Part shown: positions 33,684-43,413 of the stretch, one piece after another | How the letters are laid out: the number at the start of each line of letters is the position of its first letter | Numbering within the stretch: position 1 is the first letter of the stretch | Source: Schleiferiaceae bacterium | GTDB taxonomy: Bacteria > Bacteroidota > Bacteroidia > Flavobacteriales > Schleiferiaceae | DNA: 63,969 bases | Direction of reading: 5' to 3' | NCBI GenBank assembly: GCA_018402665.1 | Contig: JAGYIN010000009.1 | Location: forward strand, 1-63,969 | Position numbers and translations under genes: made by a program | The notes under the pieces: generated by a model | Databases searched by the model: none | Told to the model about the DNA's origin: nothing | What the model saw: the letters and a program-made list of their open reading frames with translations, nothing else

Positions 33684-34565
33684 ATGGAACACAAAAGCGG
33701 TTTTGTTAATATCATTGGGAATCCCAACGTTGGGAAAAGCACCCTGATGAACGCTATGGTCGGTGAGCGACTGAGCATCATCACACCTAAGGCACAAACG
33801 ACGCGTCACCGCATCTTTGGGATCCTAAACGAGCCGGAATATCAGATTGTATTTTCAGATACTCCGGGTGTTATTCAGCCGGCGTACAAAATGCAAGAGC
33901 ACATGATGAAATTCGTGTCAGATGCTTTTGAAGACGCCGATGTTTTCTTGTATTTGGTGGAACCGGGTGATCGTGCGTTGAAAGATGAGGGCTTTTTTCA
34001 AAAATTGGCCAACACCGCAGTCCCTGTGCTGTTGATTGTCAATAAGATTGATACCACCACACAGGAAGCGCTAGAAGAGGAAGTTGGGTACTGGCAGACC
34101 AGTTTGCCAAATGCTGAGATTATTCCCATTAGCGCCCTCGAAGGGGCGAATACAGACTATTTATTGAGCCGACTTAAAGAATTGGTCCCGGTGAGTCCGC
34201 CGTATTTTGATAAAGACGCGCTCACGGATAAAACGGAACGCTTTTTTGTTAGTGAGATTATCAGAGAACAAATCCTCCTGAATTATAAGAAAGAAATCCC
34301 GTACAGTGTTGAGGTAGATGTTGAGGAATTCAAGGAAGAAGAGGATATTATACGCATGCGATGCATCATTTATGTTGCCCGCGATTCTCAAAAGGGCATT
34401 ATAATAGGCCACAAGGGAAGTCGATTGAAGGCAGTAGGAATAGGTGCGCGTAAACAATTGGAAGCATTTTTCGCTAAGAAGGTGCATGTGGAGACCTTTG
34501 TTAAGGTGAAAAAGAACTGGCGCGACAACGATTTACAATTGAAGCGCTTTGGTTATAAGAATTAA
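33684..34565 (+). CDS. era: GTPase Era
   Basis: 293 residues from the ATG at 33684; a TTG at 33669 in the same frame is rejected because it precedes the conserved start MEHKSGFVNIIGNPNVGKST. G1 is GNPNVGKST, G3 DTPGV, G4 NKID, G5 near ISALEG. The C-terminal KH domain contains IYVARDSQKGIIIGHKGSRL and ends KRFGYKN, typical of Era. It assists 16S rRNA maturation and 30S assembly and binds the membrane. Followed 2 nt later by der. Confidence 0.97.
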   Translation: MEHKSGFVNIIGNPNVGKSTLMNAMVGERLSIITPKAQTTRHRIFGILNEPEYQIVFSDTPGVIQPAYKMQEHMMKFVSDAFEDADVFLYLVEPGDRALKDEGFFQKLANTAVPVLLIVNKIDTTTQEALEEEVGYWQTSLPNAEIIPISALEGANTDYLLSRLKELVPVSPPYFDKDALTDKTERFFVSEIIREQILLNYKKEIPYSVEVDVEEFKEEEDIIRMRCIIYVARDSQKGIIIGHKGSRLKAVGIGARKQLEAFFAKKVHVETFVKVKKNWRDNDLQLKRFGYKN

Positions 34566-34567
34566 TT

Positions 34568-35872
34568 ATGAGTAACATCGTTGCCATTGTGGGACGCCCA
34601 AATGTTGGGAAAAGCACACTATTTAACCGTCTAATCCAGCGCCGTGATGCTATCGTTGATAGTGTTGCCGGTGTCACACGTGATCGCCATTACGGCAAGA
34701 GCGATTGGAATGGAAAGGAATTTTCTGTCATTGATACTGGCGGTTACATCGAAGGCTCGGAAGATATTTTCGAAGCTGAAATTCGCCGTCAGGTAGAATT
34801 AGCGCTAGAAGAATCCACTGTGGTCCTCTTCGTTTTAGATCTGCAATCGGGATTAACAGAGTTTGATAAAATCATTTCTGAACTGCTGCGCAAGACCGAA
34901 AAGCCAGTGGTGTACTGTGTGAATAAAGTGGATAATAGCATGCTTGAATTAGATGCTACGGAATTCTACGGCCTAGGTATTGAGAAATACCACACTATTA
35001 GTGCAGTAAACGGAAGTGGAACGGGTGATTTGCTCGATGAATTGGTTTCTTACATGGATGAAAATCCAGTAGATGACTACGATGACCTGCCTAAAATGGC
35101 TATTGTTGGACGTCCAAATGCAGGTAAATCGTCCATCGTGAATGCGTTGTTCGATGAGGAGCGCAACATCGTTACGGAAGTTGCAGGTACCACTAGAGAT
35201 ACGGTAAACACCCGCTTTAACAAGTTTGGTTTTGATTTCATGTTGTTGGATACTGCCGGTCTTCGCAAGAAGGGTAAGGTGCATGAAAACTTAGAATTCT
35301 ATTCTAACATGCGGTCTGTACGTGCCATCGAACACGCAGATGTATGTATGATGATTGTAGATGCAACCCGTGGATTTGAAGCACAAGACCTCTCCATCGT
35401 TTCCTTAGTAGAAAAGAATAAAAAGGGTTTAGTTGTTGTTGTAAATAAGTGGGATTTGGTAGAAAAATCGACCAACACTATTCGCGATGCAGAAGCCCAT
35501 ATTCGCAAGAAATTAGAGCCATTCACTGATTTTCCGATCATCTTTACAAGTGCCCTCACAAAGCAACGTGTTTTAAAGGCATTTGAAGAAGGGGTCAAGG
35601 TATACGAGCGTAGAAAGCAGAAGATATCCACCAGCAAGCTGAATGACACCATGCTGGAGATTATTAAGGGATTTCCGCCACCAGCAGTTAAAGGGAAATA
35701 TGTCAAAATTAAATTCTGTACGCAGTTGCCGACAAGGACGCCTCAGTTTGCCTTTTTTGCCAATCTACCACAATATGTGAAAGAGCCCTACAAACGCTTC
35801 TTAGAAAATAAGATGCGTAAGGAGTTTGATTTCCACGGTGCCCCAATAGAAATATTTTTCCGTCAGAAATAA
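34568..35872 (+). CDS. der: Ribosome-assembly GTPase Der (EngA)
   Basis: 434 residues. Two tandem G domains: the first begins VAIVGRPNVGKSTLFNRL with DTGGYI and NKVD, the second has AIVGRPNAGKSSIVNALF with DTAGLRKKGK and NKWD. A C-terminal KH-like domain ends EIFFRQK. This double-GTPase layout is unique to Der, needed for 50S subunit assembly. It starts 2 nt after era and ends exactly where the convergent lipoprotein gene ends (35872/35873), with no intergenic base. Confidence 0.97.
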   Translation: MSNIVAIVGRPNVGKSTLFNRLIQRRDAIVDSVAGVTRDRHYGKSDWNGKEFSVIDTGGYIEGSEDIFEAEIRRQVELALEESTVVLFVLDLQSGLTEFDKIISELLRKTEKPVVYCVNKVDNSMLELDATEFYGLGIEKYHTISAVNGSGTGDLLDELVSYMDENPVDDYDDLPKMAIVGRPNAGKSSIVNALFDEERNIVTEVAGTTRDTVNTRFNKFGFDFMLLDTAGLRKKGKVHENLEFYSNMRSVRAIEHADVCMMIVDATRGFEAQDLSIVSLVEKNKKGLVVVVNKWDLVEKSTNTIRDAEAHIRKKLEPFTDFPIIFTSALTKQRVLKAFEEGVKVYERRKQKISTSKLNDTMLEIIKGFPPPAVKGKYVKIKFCTQLPTRTPQFAFFANLPQYVKEPYKRFLENKMRKEFDFHGAPIEIFFRQK

Positions 35873-38296
35873 TTACAATTGATAGGTAATGACTGCATTG
35901 CCTTGTGCGATGACTAGAACGGGTGGACCGGTCGTGGTCAAGCGTCCGGCTTTTGCGTTCGATCCATCGAATTGTGTAATGTTCGAAACGGGCTCGTTGA
36001 GCAGGGTAACGTGTATCGTATTGTCGTCGCACATAATAATGCCCGTACCTCCAGGATAGGCTGCTACAGACATGATGTTTCTTTGATCAATGGCTAGGGT
36101 GTATGTTCTGTTTGCGCTTTGTACGGTAATAGCTTCGTTGGACCAATAAATACGGCCGTAGCTCTGTTGTTCTAAGCCTATTAAATCGTTGAGATCGTGC
36201 TCTAAAATCTCGACTGTTCCATCCCACCGTTGTTCTTGGAGCTCTCCTTCTTCGCCTACGCGAATAATGCTAGGTAAAGTGCCCGGAGAAAATACCCAGG
36301 GCTTTGTTGTTCCGGGGAGTGCATAGGTTTTAATTCTGCTTTCTCCACGTCTGTTTAAAATGAACGCCTGTTCTAGCGTTGAGGTAATGATGTAATCTTT
36401 CCCGCCGCGTTGGTATAAAAATGGACGTTGCGTGAGGGGTCCATTGGCTGCGTCTGTTTTCCAGCCCTCCACCCGTTTACCATCACTAGTAAAGTTGTAC
36501 AACCGATCATCACAAGGGATAAGGAACCTGTAGTTTCTATTCTTATCGTAATCCACTACCGTAAGGCCTAAAGTCGTCGTCGAAGGGAGTTCGATGGGGA
36601 AGGCTTCCACATTTCTTCCCAATAGATCAATGCAATGGAGTTGGTTGGAAGTGGTAAAGACCAATTGGTATTTATCATTTTTGAATAAATCTACTTGCTG
36701 GATTGGACCCACAACCGCCTCGCCCAATTTCTTCGACCACTGTACTTCACCGGCTTCGTTCAGCCAATACAGTGTATTAGTCTCGTCTTGTACGACCACA
36801 TTATTCACTCCGGATCGATGATTTTTAACGAGAAATGGCCCGGAAATGACAGGAGCTTCTAATGATGTAGACCACAGATAAGAGCTGCTTACGGCTTGCT
36901 CTTTTTGACTTTGAATCGAGAGTGAACCGAACGCGAGAGCCTCTTTTACTTCTACAGAACCCACTAACAGCGCATTATTAAAGTTGCCTGGCCATTGTTC
37001 GCTAGGGCAAAATGCGGTTTCTGTGAATCCTTTTAAACTAGTGGCGAAAGTAAGGTGATCCGCTTTGTTTAGCGCTTCAGAGAGCGGATCAAAAGCTTCC
37101 ATAGCATCCCAAGTTTTACCTAAGCCAATCTCACTCATATAGACCTCAAGGATTTTTGCATTTGGTGCAATAGCTAAGACCTCATCATTGATGGTCCATG
37201 ACGGGGTTCCTAGATCAGAAAAGAACCAGCCGTAGAGGGCGCTGAATAAAAATTTATGCTGCTCTTTTAATGTGCCACTCCTGCGTGCGTCCACAGTAGC
37301 GGTAGTTGAAGACAGTTCTGTGAGTAGCGCGCCTACTTCCTTTGAACCACCTGTTTTAAGTGGTAATAAGCAAATGGTAGCATCGCCATAGCCAACTCTA
37401 ATAAAGTCACCGGTTAAATTTGTCGTGCTGAAAAGGATGGGGTCCACATTTGCTTCAGTTGTGATGCGTTGTGCAGATTTAAGTCTTTGTTTTTGAGCTC
37501 TATAGCTATTAAATGAGCGCAGCCAGACATCCATTCTATCCGTTTTCATTCCGAGCGCATAAGTGGATGAGGAAGCGACAAAAGCACTGAGTGTCGCGTA
37601 TCTCACACTTCCCGTAAATGTGTTGAGGAAGACTTGGGCACTGTCTGGACAGAGCGAAACAGAAGTGCCGATGAGTTTATTCTTTCGTAAAGCAAGATCA
37701 ATCTCACTCCAGGACGCAATGTGGGTCATCCAACTCCAATCCTGTTTAAAGAACTGGCCCCCGAGGGCTTCTATTTCTTTGTGCTGAATGAACAGATTCA
37801 TGATATCGGCTTTTGACGCACTGTTCCATAGCGAAGTGAATTGGTCATCTTTCACAAGACTGAATCCATTGGCACGCTGGTTTAACAAATCTTGTAGAAG
37901 TGCCGATTTTTTACTGATGGTCCACGTAGAACCGACTTTGAACCCATAGAGGCTATCAATGGAATAAATGGTCTCGTTTTCGCTCATGGAACCGCCCTGA
38001 CCCAGCGTGTCTTTAAAGGTCCAGATCCAATCAAATTTATCCGCACCGGAGGCAACCAAAGCACCAGTCCAAGGTCCATTGCTGTATTTATTTAGCGCAG
38101 CGACATCAATGGCTTGAACATAGGGTAGGGCAATGGAATCAGAAAAGGCTGTGAATTTTTCAGCGTCATTAACACGTACAATAAGCGGCGCATCCACAGG
38201 CAACATTGCGGGAGCGGAAACGGGCGCGGCATCTTTGCCACATTGCGTGAAGGCGATTGCTACAAGAAGTAAAGCACTGAATTTGACCAATTTCAT
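35873..38296 (-). CDS. Large lipoprotein of unknown function with C-terminal beta-propeller-like region
   Basis: 807 residues. A lipoprotein signal ends AIAFTQC (Cys19). The N-terminal half (about 30-480) has no recognised motif (possibly DUF3352-like). From about 500 on there are repeated short beta blades such as TLYWLNEAGEVQWSKKLG, LHCIDLLGRNVEAFPI, LYNFTSDGKRVEGWK and AFILNRRGESRIKTY, each a 'xxxDxxGxxx' turn followed by a tryptophan or aromatic. These resemble a PQQ/WD40-like propeller. Likely anchored to a membrane facing the periplasm. Conserved as a gene near rnhB in Flavobacteriia as far as I recall, but the role is unknown. Confidence 0.7.
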   Translation of the reverse strand: MKLVKFSALLLVAIAFTQCGKDAAPVSAPAMLPVDAPLIVRVNDAEKFTAFSDSIALPYVQAIDVAALNKYSNGPWTGALVASGADKFDWIWTFKDTLGQGGSMSENETIYSIDSLYGFKVGSTWTISKKSALLQDLLNQRANGFSLVKDDQFTSLWNSASKADIMNLFIQHKEIEALGGQFFKQDWSWMTHIASWSEIDLALRKNKLIGTSVSLCPDSAQVFLNTFTGSVRYATLSAFVASSSTYALGMKTDRMDVWLRSFNSYRAQKQRLKSAQRITTEANVDPILFSTTNLTGDFIRVGYGDATICLLPLKTGGSKEVGALLTELSSTTATVDARRSGTLKEQHKFLFSALYGWFFSDLGTPSWTINDEVLAIAPNAKILEVYMSEIGLGKTWDAMEAFDPLSEALNKADHLTFATSLKGFTETAFCPSEQWPGNFNNALLVGSVEVKEALAFGSLSIQSQKEQAVSSSYLWSTSLEAPVISGPFLVKNHRSGVNNVVVQDETNTLYWLNEAGEVQWSKKLGEAVVGPIQQVDLFKNDKYQLVFTTSNQLHCIDLLGRNVEAFPIELPSTTTLGLTVVDYDKNRNYRFLIPCDDRLYNFTSDGKRVEGWKTDAANGPLTQRPFLYQRGGKDYIITSTLEQAFILNRRGESRIKTYALPGTTKPWVFSPGTLPSIIRVGEEGELQEQRWDGTVEILEHDLNDLIGLEQQSYGRIYWSNEAITVQSANRTYTLAIDQRNIMSVAAYPGGTGIIMCDDNTIHVTLLNEPVSNITQFDGSNAKAGRLTTTGPPVLVIAQGNAVITYQL

Positions 38297-38365
38297 TTGC
38301 GGCGAATTTATACCTAAAGCTACGCTGCCGTTCGCACTACTTTAGAGTGTAAATCCTACAGTTTT

Positions 38366-38968
38366 TCACAAATCGAAGAGGTTCAATTGGCTCGGTAGAA
38401 GTTGGAAGCTTTTGCGGTGGTGTTCCGTGGCTCCGTGGGTCTTAATGCCTTCTCGATGTGCTTTCGTTGGGTAGCCGGCGTTGCGCTCCCAGCCGTAGTG
38501 CGGATGGGCCAGTGCCAGTTCACGCATAACATCGTCGCGGTAAGTTTTTGCAAGGACCGAAGCGGCTGCAATATTCTGGTAGGTAGCGTCTCCTTTGACT
38601 TGGCAGTGGTGAGGGATGTTTTGATAAGGATGAAATCGGTTCCCATCGACGGCGATAAAGTGGGGTTGGGGATCCAATTGTGCAATGCTCCTATGCATCG
38701 CTTCGATACTTGCGTTCAAGATGTTCATCGAATCTATCTCCTCCGGACTTACGTGGGCAACTGCCCAGGCAATTGCTTCCTTTTCTATAATGGGTCGAAG
38801 CAGGTTGCGTTGTTTTTCGGTCAGCTGTTTGGAGTCGTTAAGCAGGTCATTTTTAAAATGAGGCGGTAAGATCACTGCAGCAGCCGTTACTGGCCCAGCA
38901 AGACAGCCACGACCCGCTTCATCCGTACCGGCTTCAATGATGACTATAGGCGAATGCTGGCGTTTCAT
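38366..38968 (-). CDS. rnhB: Ribonuclease HII
   Basis: 200 residues from the start at 38968; this overlaps the stop of the glycosyltransferase gene as ATGA, which decides for this Met over the upstream one at 39010. Active-site acids appear in [14 protein letters not shown] (Asp, Glu) and in [11 protein letters not shown]. The motif [19 protein letters not shown] is typical of type HII. The enzyme removes RNA, including single ribonucleotides, from DNA hybrids. It is co-transcribed with the GT4 gene, although unrelated in function. Confidence 0.96.
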   Translation of the reverse strand: MKRQHSPIVIIEAGTDEAGRGCLAGPVTAAAVILPPHFKNDLLNDSKQLTEKQRNLLRPIIEKEAIAWAVAHVSPEEIDSMNILNASIEAMHRSIAQLDPQPHFIAVDGNRFHPYQNIPHHCQVKGDATYQNIAAASVLAKTYRDDVMRELALAHPHYGWERNAGYPTKAHREGIKTHGATEHHRKSFQLLPSQLNLFDL

Positions 38969-40047
38969 TCCTGCAATGCTTCGATGAGTGCAGCGGCACT
39001 CTGTTCCCAATTAAAAAAGTCACCTCGCTGCAGCGCTCGCTCACGCCAGATCGAATTTTCTGTAGTGATTTGTTGCAAAGCGGCGCTCCACGCCTCCACA
39101 TCATAAGTAGAAACGAGCAATCCTGCAGTACCCACCACTTCAGTCAACGCACTGTTTTTTGAAGCAATGACAGCCGTTCCACACTGCATGGCTTCTACTA
39201 ATGGAATGCCAAATCCTTCCATGGCACTGGGCATGCAATAGGCAGTGGATCCACCGTAAAGCGCTTCAAGCGCCGGTCCTGAAAGTCTGCCCAACCAATC
39301 GATCCGGTCCGCATGTTTCAAAGAATTCCGAACGGCCTCGAAGGCAGGGTCTTTAAAGTGTGCGGCACCGGCAATTTTTAAGCGATGAGTGGCAGTGGGG
39401 TGTTTGGCGACCCAATGATCGAATGCCAGCAAAAGTGTGCGAAGATTTTTTCTAGGAGTAAGTGCGCCTACTGCACAGAAGTAGGGCGATTCGGTTTCCA
39501 TTTGGCCCGGTTTCATTTGCTGTTGTGGCGCATTATACGTCAGTGCAATTTTTTCGGGAGGTATGCCATAGGTGTTCGCGATGTCCTCAGCGCTCCATTG
39601 ACTAACGGTAAAGATTTGTTGTGCTTGAGCAGCACCCTTTCGAATCTGTTTTCGGTAATAGGTGGCTACATTATTTGGAACCCATTCTGGGTGGTGTTCA
39701 AAATTTAGATCGTGAATGGTGAGCCATTGTGGTATTGTGGTTTTTGCTGGAAGTCCATCCGGCGACCAATACAAATCTATACGAAGCTTCTTCAATGCGC
39801 GAGGCACGGAAAAGTCATTCCACAGCGTCCAGAGCAAAGGGTGACGCGCCTGCGGAGCAACAACATGGAAGTGAACATTTGGGAAGTCTAAAGAGCATTG
39901 GTCCGTAGCAATGCCACGGTCAAGCAGCAAATGAAATTCATGCTGAGGAAAAGTGGGAATGATCTGCTCAAGCATACGCAGGGTATAAATCCCTGTGCCT
40001 TCGAGTTTGTTTGGCAACAGCCATCGAGCATTAACCGCAATTTTCAT
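38965..40047 (-). CDS. Family 4 glycosyltransferase (GT-B fold)
   Basis: 360 residues. N-terminal [22 protein letters not shown], a central [13 protein letters not shown], and the C-terminal [19 protein letters not shown], which gives the E-x7-E motif of retaining GT4 enzymes. The domain binds a nucleotide sugar and transfers it to a polysaccharide precursor. It is divergent from the flippase gene and therefore probably part of the second polysaccharide cluster. A near-perfect promoter element lies 5 nt upstream. Confidence 0.93.
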   Translation of the reverse strand: MKIAVNARWLLPNKLEGTGIYTLRMLEQIIPTFPQHEFHLLLDRGIATDQCSLDFPNVHFHVVAPQARHPLLWTLWNDFSVPRALKKLRIDLYWSPDGLPAKTTIPQWLTIHDLNFEHHPEWVPNNVATYYRKQIRKGAAQAQQIFTVSQWSAEDIANTYGIPPEKIALTYNAPQQQMKPGQMETESPYFCAVGALTPRKNLRTLLLAFDHWVAKHPTATHRLKIAGAAHFKDPAFEAVRNSLKHADRIDWLGRLSGPALEALYGGSTAYCMPSAMEGFGIPLVEAMQCGTAVIASKNSALTEVVGTAGLLVSTYDVEAWSAALQQITTENSIWRERALQRGDFFNWEQSAAALIEALQE

Positions 40048-40052
40048 AGTTT

Positions 40053-40060
40053 CAAATGTA
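40053..40060 (-). promoter_or_regulatory. Consensus -7 promoter element for the GT4 gene
   Basis: On the minus strand TACATTTG matches TAnnTTTG exactly. Its 3' end is 5 nt from the ATG at 40047, suggesting a leaderless or nearly leaderless mRNA. The divergent flippase starts 69 nt away. Confidence 0.5.
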
Positions 40061-40128
40061 CAAAAGCAGCGACTTGCACGTTACTAAAGCGGTATATTCG
40101 CCGACAATTCCTTGTTGAGGACAAAACC

Positions 40129-41460
40129 ATGGCCAATCGATTGTTGGATTTTCTTAAAGAACCCACCACTGCTTCCATAGCGAAGGGCAGCTTCATTGTG
40201 CTTTTCTTTAAGGTTGTTGGCGCATTAGGAGGCTACGTATTACTCTTCAGCTTGAGCGCTACAGGCGGTGAACGTGAGGTCGGGGTCTATGAAGTGGCTT
40301 TTACGTTGATTCTTATCGGCTCAACCATTGGACGTTGGGGGCTCGATACCCTATTGGTTAAAGCGCTCGGTCAGCAGCAGATGGAAGAAGCACCGTCAAG
40401 GCCGTTGTATTTAAAACTATTCACCCGTGTTTTAGGGGTTTCCGTCCTTATTTCTGCGGCAACCTTTGTTCTTGCGGCAACCTTTACCGATCTATTTTTC
40501 GATCAAACCCCCACCGCAGTGCTGACCACCGCATCTATCGCGATTGTTCCCTTTACCTTAATGTTGTTCAATGCTGAAGCGTACCGCGGATTGCACAAGC
40601 CGTTACTTTTTTCCTTGAATCAACACGGGACAGTGTATTTAGTGATTGCCGTGCTTCTGCTTATTGCACCCTGGTCCGATTGGAGTGGTGGTGCTATGGG
40701 AAGCGCCCAATTGGCCCTTATTGCACTGGTAGCTTTGAGCATGCTCTTCTTTTTATTGTCTTTCCAGCATATTCTGCGTCTCTGTAGTCCAGAGGCACCC
40801 GTCCCTAAGGCCTATTCGGGCGGATTATTCGCCTCAGCAACGCCCATGCTGATTTCCTCCGCGCTTTTTTTGGTCATGAGTTGGTCGGATACACTAATGC
40901 TGAGCTATTACCTCCCTGAAGAATCCGTAGGAGTGTACAGAATTGCATTTAAGATTACGACGTTAATTACTTTTGCCCAATTCGCGCTCAACACCGTAGT
41001 AACACCCATGATTGCGGGGCTTCATTCGGGCGGTTCGGGAATGGGCCATTTGGCCAAACGCGTGGCGACCTTAAACCTCTACACCGCGGGCCCGATCTTT
41101 TTATTGATTGTTCTTCTCGGTCCTTTTTTGATCGGGTTGTTTGGAGTCGAGTCAGCGGATAAAGCCTATCCATGGCTGCTCATTTTAGCTTTAGGCCAAT
41201 TAGCCAATGCCTTTGCCGGTCCCGTTCTTAACGTATTGAACATGACCGGTTATGAGAAGAGCGCACGCAATACTATGCTCGTGATGGCAACTGCAAATGT
41301 TGCACTAAATGCACTTTTGATACCGCTTCTAGGGCCTTTGGGTGCGGCAATTGCGACGGCGTCCACCATGATTGGTTGGAATCTATGGGCCGGTATCCTT
41401 GTTTACAAATACCACGGCTTAATCACCGTGCCGTTTTTGGCTAAAAAGAATGCGGTATGA
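40129..41460 (+). CDS. Polysaccharide flippase (Wzx/MATE-like)
   Basis: 443 residues from the ATG at 40129; a longer frame from 39898 overlaps the divergent GT4 gene and adds nothing hydrophobic or conserved. Twelve or more membrane helices are visible, with YVLLFSLSATGGEREVGVYE early, SSALFLVMSWSDTLMLSYYL in the middle and GPLGAAIATASTMIGWNLWA near the end. This is the oligosaccharide flippase / PST superfamily. It moves lipid-linked repeat units to the outer face of the inner membrane. It overlaps the sulfotransferase start (ATGATGA). Confidence 0.9.
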   Translation: MANRLLDFLKEPTTASIAKGSFIVLFFKVVGALGGYVLLFSLSATGGEREVGVYEVAFTLILIGSTIGRWGLDTLLVKALGQQQMEEAPSRPLYLKLFTRVLGVSVLISAATFVLAATFTDLFFDQTPTAVLTTASIAIVPFTLMLFNAEAYRGLHKPLLFSLNQHGTVYLVIAVLLLIAPWSDWSGGAMGSAQLALIALVALSMLFFLLSFQHILRLCSPEAPVPKAYSGGLFASATPMLISSALFLVMSWSDTLMLSYYLPEESVGVYRIAFKITTLITFAQFALNTVVTPMIAGLHSGGSGMGHLAKRVATLNLYTAGPIFLLIVLLGPFLIGLFGVESADKAYPWLLILALGQLANAFAGPVLNVLNMTGYEKSARNTMLVMATANVALNALLIPLLGPLGAAIATASTMIGWNLWAGILVYKYHGLITVPFLAKKNAV

Positions 41461-42395
41461 TGAAATCAAAGGCGAATCTTTTTCTTATCGGCGCAGCGAA
41501 ATCCGGAACCACAGCACTAGCCACGACTCTGGGACAGCATCCTGCAATTGCACCACTGCCCATCAAAGAGCCGGGTCATTTTAGTACGGATCTTCGTACC
41601 CCCGTTTTTTCCTCACGCTACAACCGACTCCTGCAATGGGATGAAGCGGCGTATTTTAAAAAAGGACGTCTCGAAGAACGTCATATTGGGTTTGTGGAAA
41701 GCGAATTGAATTATCAAAAATTGGTCAATCAAGCCCTTACGTCAAACCCCGATTCGAAGTACGTTTTAGACGCCAGCACAGCCTATCTATACAGCGCTAA
41801 CGCCCCGGCTCAACTTCGTCATTATGCTGCGGATGCGAAAATTGTACTGCTTTTACGCAACCCTATCGAACGCGCCTACAGCCATTATACGATGGCCTTA
41901 AAATATGGGATGGAGCAGGAGGGACCGCTGCAGGCATTCAAACGTGAGGCAGCATTGCACCCGGCGCATTGGGGACAGGACGAATGTTATTTAGAATTGG
42001 GCCACTACGCAAAACAGTTGCAACGCTGGTTGGAATGTTTCCCGCTGGACCAATTGCACATTATATGGTACGACGATTTTACCGCACATCCGCAAAAGGC
42101 GATGGACGGGCTCATGAAATACCTGGACTTACCTACTTTTGTACTCCAGCAAACGGACCAATTAAATGTGGGCGCCGTTCCTAAATACGCCACCCTGAAC
42201 AAATGGGCCATGCGAACTTTAGGTCCACTGCGCGAAAAACTACCAAAGTCGCTCGTGCATTGGCTCAAGAAGAAAACACAGGTAGCCGCCCCGGAATTGG
42301 ACCCCGAAACACGAAGCTTTTTAGCAGAAGCTTTTACTGAACAAATAGAACAATTAGCTGCCTTAACCGGCAAAGATTTAAATCATTGGAAATAA
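41457..42395 (+). CDS. PAPS-dependent sulfotransferase
   Basis: 312 residues. The 5'-phosphosulfate loop reads IGAAKSGTTAL (about 11-21), and the 3'-phosphate-binding motif is VVLLLRNPIERAYSHY, written here as LLLRNPIERAYSHY (about 139-152). The later IWYDDFTAHPQKAMDGLM and QLNVGAVPKYATLN segments fit cytosolic sulfotransferases of the heparan/NodH type. The donor is PAPS. Located between a flippase and a chain-length gene, it probably sulfates a surface polysaccharide or its precursor; the substrate is not known. It overlaps the flippase stop by 4 nt. Confidence 0.9.
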   Translation: MMKSKANLFLIGAAKSGTTALATTLGQHPAIAPLPIKEPGHFSTDLRTPVFSSRYNRLLQWDEAAYFKKGRLEERHIGFVESELNYQKLVNQALTSNPDSKYVLDASTAYLYSANAPAQLRHYAADAKIVLLLRNPIERAYSHYTMALKYGMEQEGPLQAFKREAALHPAHWGQDECYLELGHYAKQLQRWLECFPLDQLHIIWYDDFTAHPQKAMDGLMKYLDLPTFVLQQTDQLNVGAVPKYATLNKWAMRTLGPLREKLPKSLVHWLKKKTQVAAPELDPETRSFLAEAFTEQIEQLAALTGKDLNHWK

Positions 42396-42401
42396 GAAGT
42401 T

Positions 42402-43409
42402 ATGGAATACAGTAGTGCAAATTTGATTGCGTTTTTCTACAAAAACCGGAAGTCGCTTTTTGGAATCCCGTTCCTAGCCATGGTTGTGGCAGTGGCCTTT
42501 AGTGGACCAAAGTTCATTAAACCTTTGTTTGAATCTCAGGTAATCCTGTTCCCTTCAACGACTAACTCCGTTTCTAAAGCCCTCCTTCCTCAATCGAACG
42601 GGTATGGCGATGAGGATATCTTTGAATACGGTGACGAGCAGCAGGCTGAGCAACTCTTACAGATCCTGAATTCAGGCGAGATTAGAGACTCTGTAATCCA
42701 AAAGTTCGACCTCATGGCCCACTATGAGATTGATGAAGACACGAAATACCGCAGAACAAAGCTCTTTAAAGAATACGCGAGCAAGATTGAATTTGCCCGC
42801 ACGCAGTTTATGTCTGTGGAGATCAACGTCAAGGACACGGACCCGCAAATAGCCGCCGACATTGCGAATTACATTTCATTTTTAGTCGATAAAACGAAAC
42901 GCAGAGTTTCTAGAAGTCGCGCCGAAATGGGATTAGAAATCGTTAAAAACGAATACCACAGCTTACAAGGTGAAATCCAGAAGATGGAGGACAAAATCAC
43001 CGAGCTCCGTTACAAAGGGGTGCATGATTATGAGAGTCAAAGTGCCGTTTTCAATGAACAATACGCGATAGCGTTGGCTGCCGGTGCGCCGTCAGGACGT
43101 GTAAAAGCGCTCGAGCGTCGTCTCGATACGCTCGCGAAATACGGGGGTAAGTATGTAGCGATTCGCGATGAACTCCAGCTTTTGAAGGAAGAGGAAGTAA
43201 AATTGAAAACGAAATTTGATCAGGCAAAAGTCGATGTCAACCAAAACCTCCCGGCGACCTTTAAAGTAGATGCGGCTTTCCCAGCGGAACGTAAATCGTA
43301 TCCTAAGCGCAGCATTCTCATTCTTGCTGTAGGATTCGCGACCTTGATTATGGTTGCATTTCTTCTGCTCGTTCGTGGGACATTGCAGGAATTAAAGAAG
43401 CAGGCCTAG
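42402..43409 (+). CDS. Wzz-like polysaccharide co-polymerase (copy 2, longer)
   Basis: 335 residues. First membrane helix about 19-36 (LFGIPFLAMVVAVAFSG), a periplasmic domain with ESQVILFPSTTNS, a long predicted coiled coil around residues 165-205 (EIVKNEYHSLQGEIQKMEDK) and 228-272, and a C-terminal helix about 303-325 preceded by the proline-rich FPAERKSYPKRS. No kinase domain. It belongs to the same broad family as the gene at 14819 but has a larger periplasmic part. Placed 6 nt after the sulfotransferase and 4 nt before the ligase/polymerase. Confidence 0.85.
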   Translation: MEYSSANLIAFFYKNRKSLFGIPFLAMVVAVAFSGPKFIKPLFESQVILFPSTTNSVSKALLPQSNGYGDEDIFEYGDEQQAEQLLQILNSGEIRDSVIQKFDLMAHYEIDEDTKYRRTKLFKEYASKIEFARTQFMSVEINVKDTDPQIAADIANYISFLVDKTKRRVSRSRAEMGLEIVKNEYHSLQGEIQKMEDKITELRYKGVHDYESQSAVFNEQYAIALAAGAPSGRVKALERRLDTLAKYGGKYVAIRDELQLLKEEEVKLKTKFDQAKVDVNQNLPATFKVDAAFPAERKSYPKRSILILAVGFATLIMVAFLLLVRGTLQELKKQA

Positions 43410-43413
43410 TATT

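Noticed and set aside
39898-40128. N-terminal extension of the flippase frame
   Set aside because: It would overlap the divergent GT4 gene by 150 nt and its promoter, and it adds a non-hydrophobic, unconserved segment; the ATG at 40129 is preferred.
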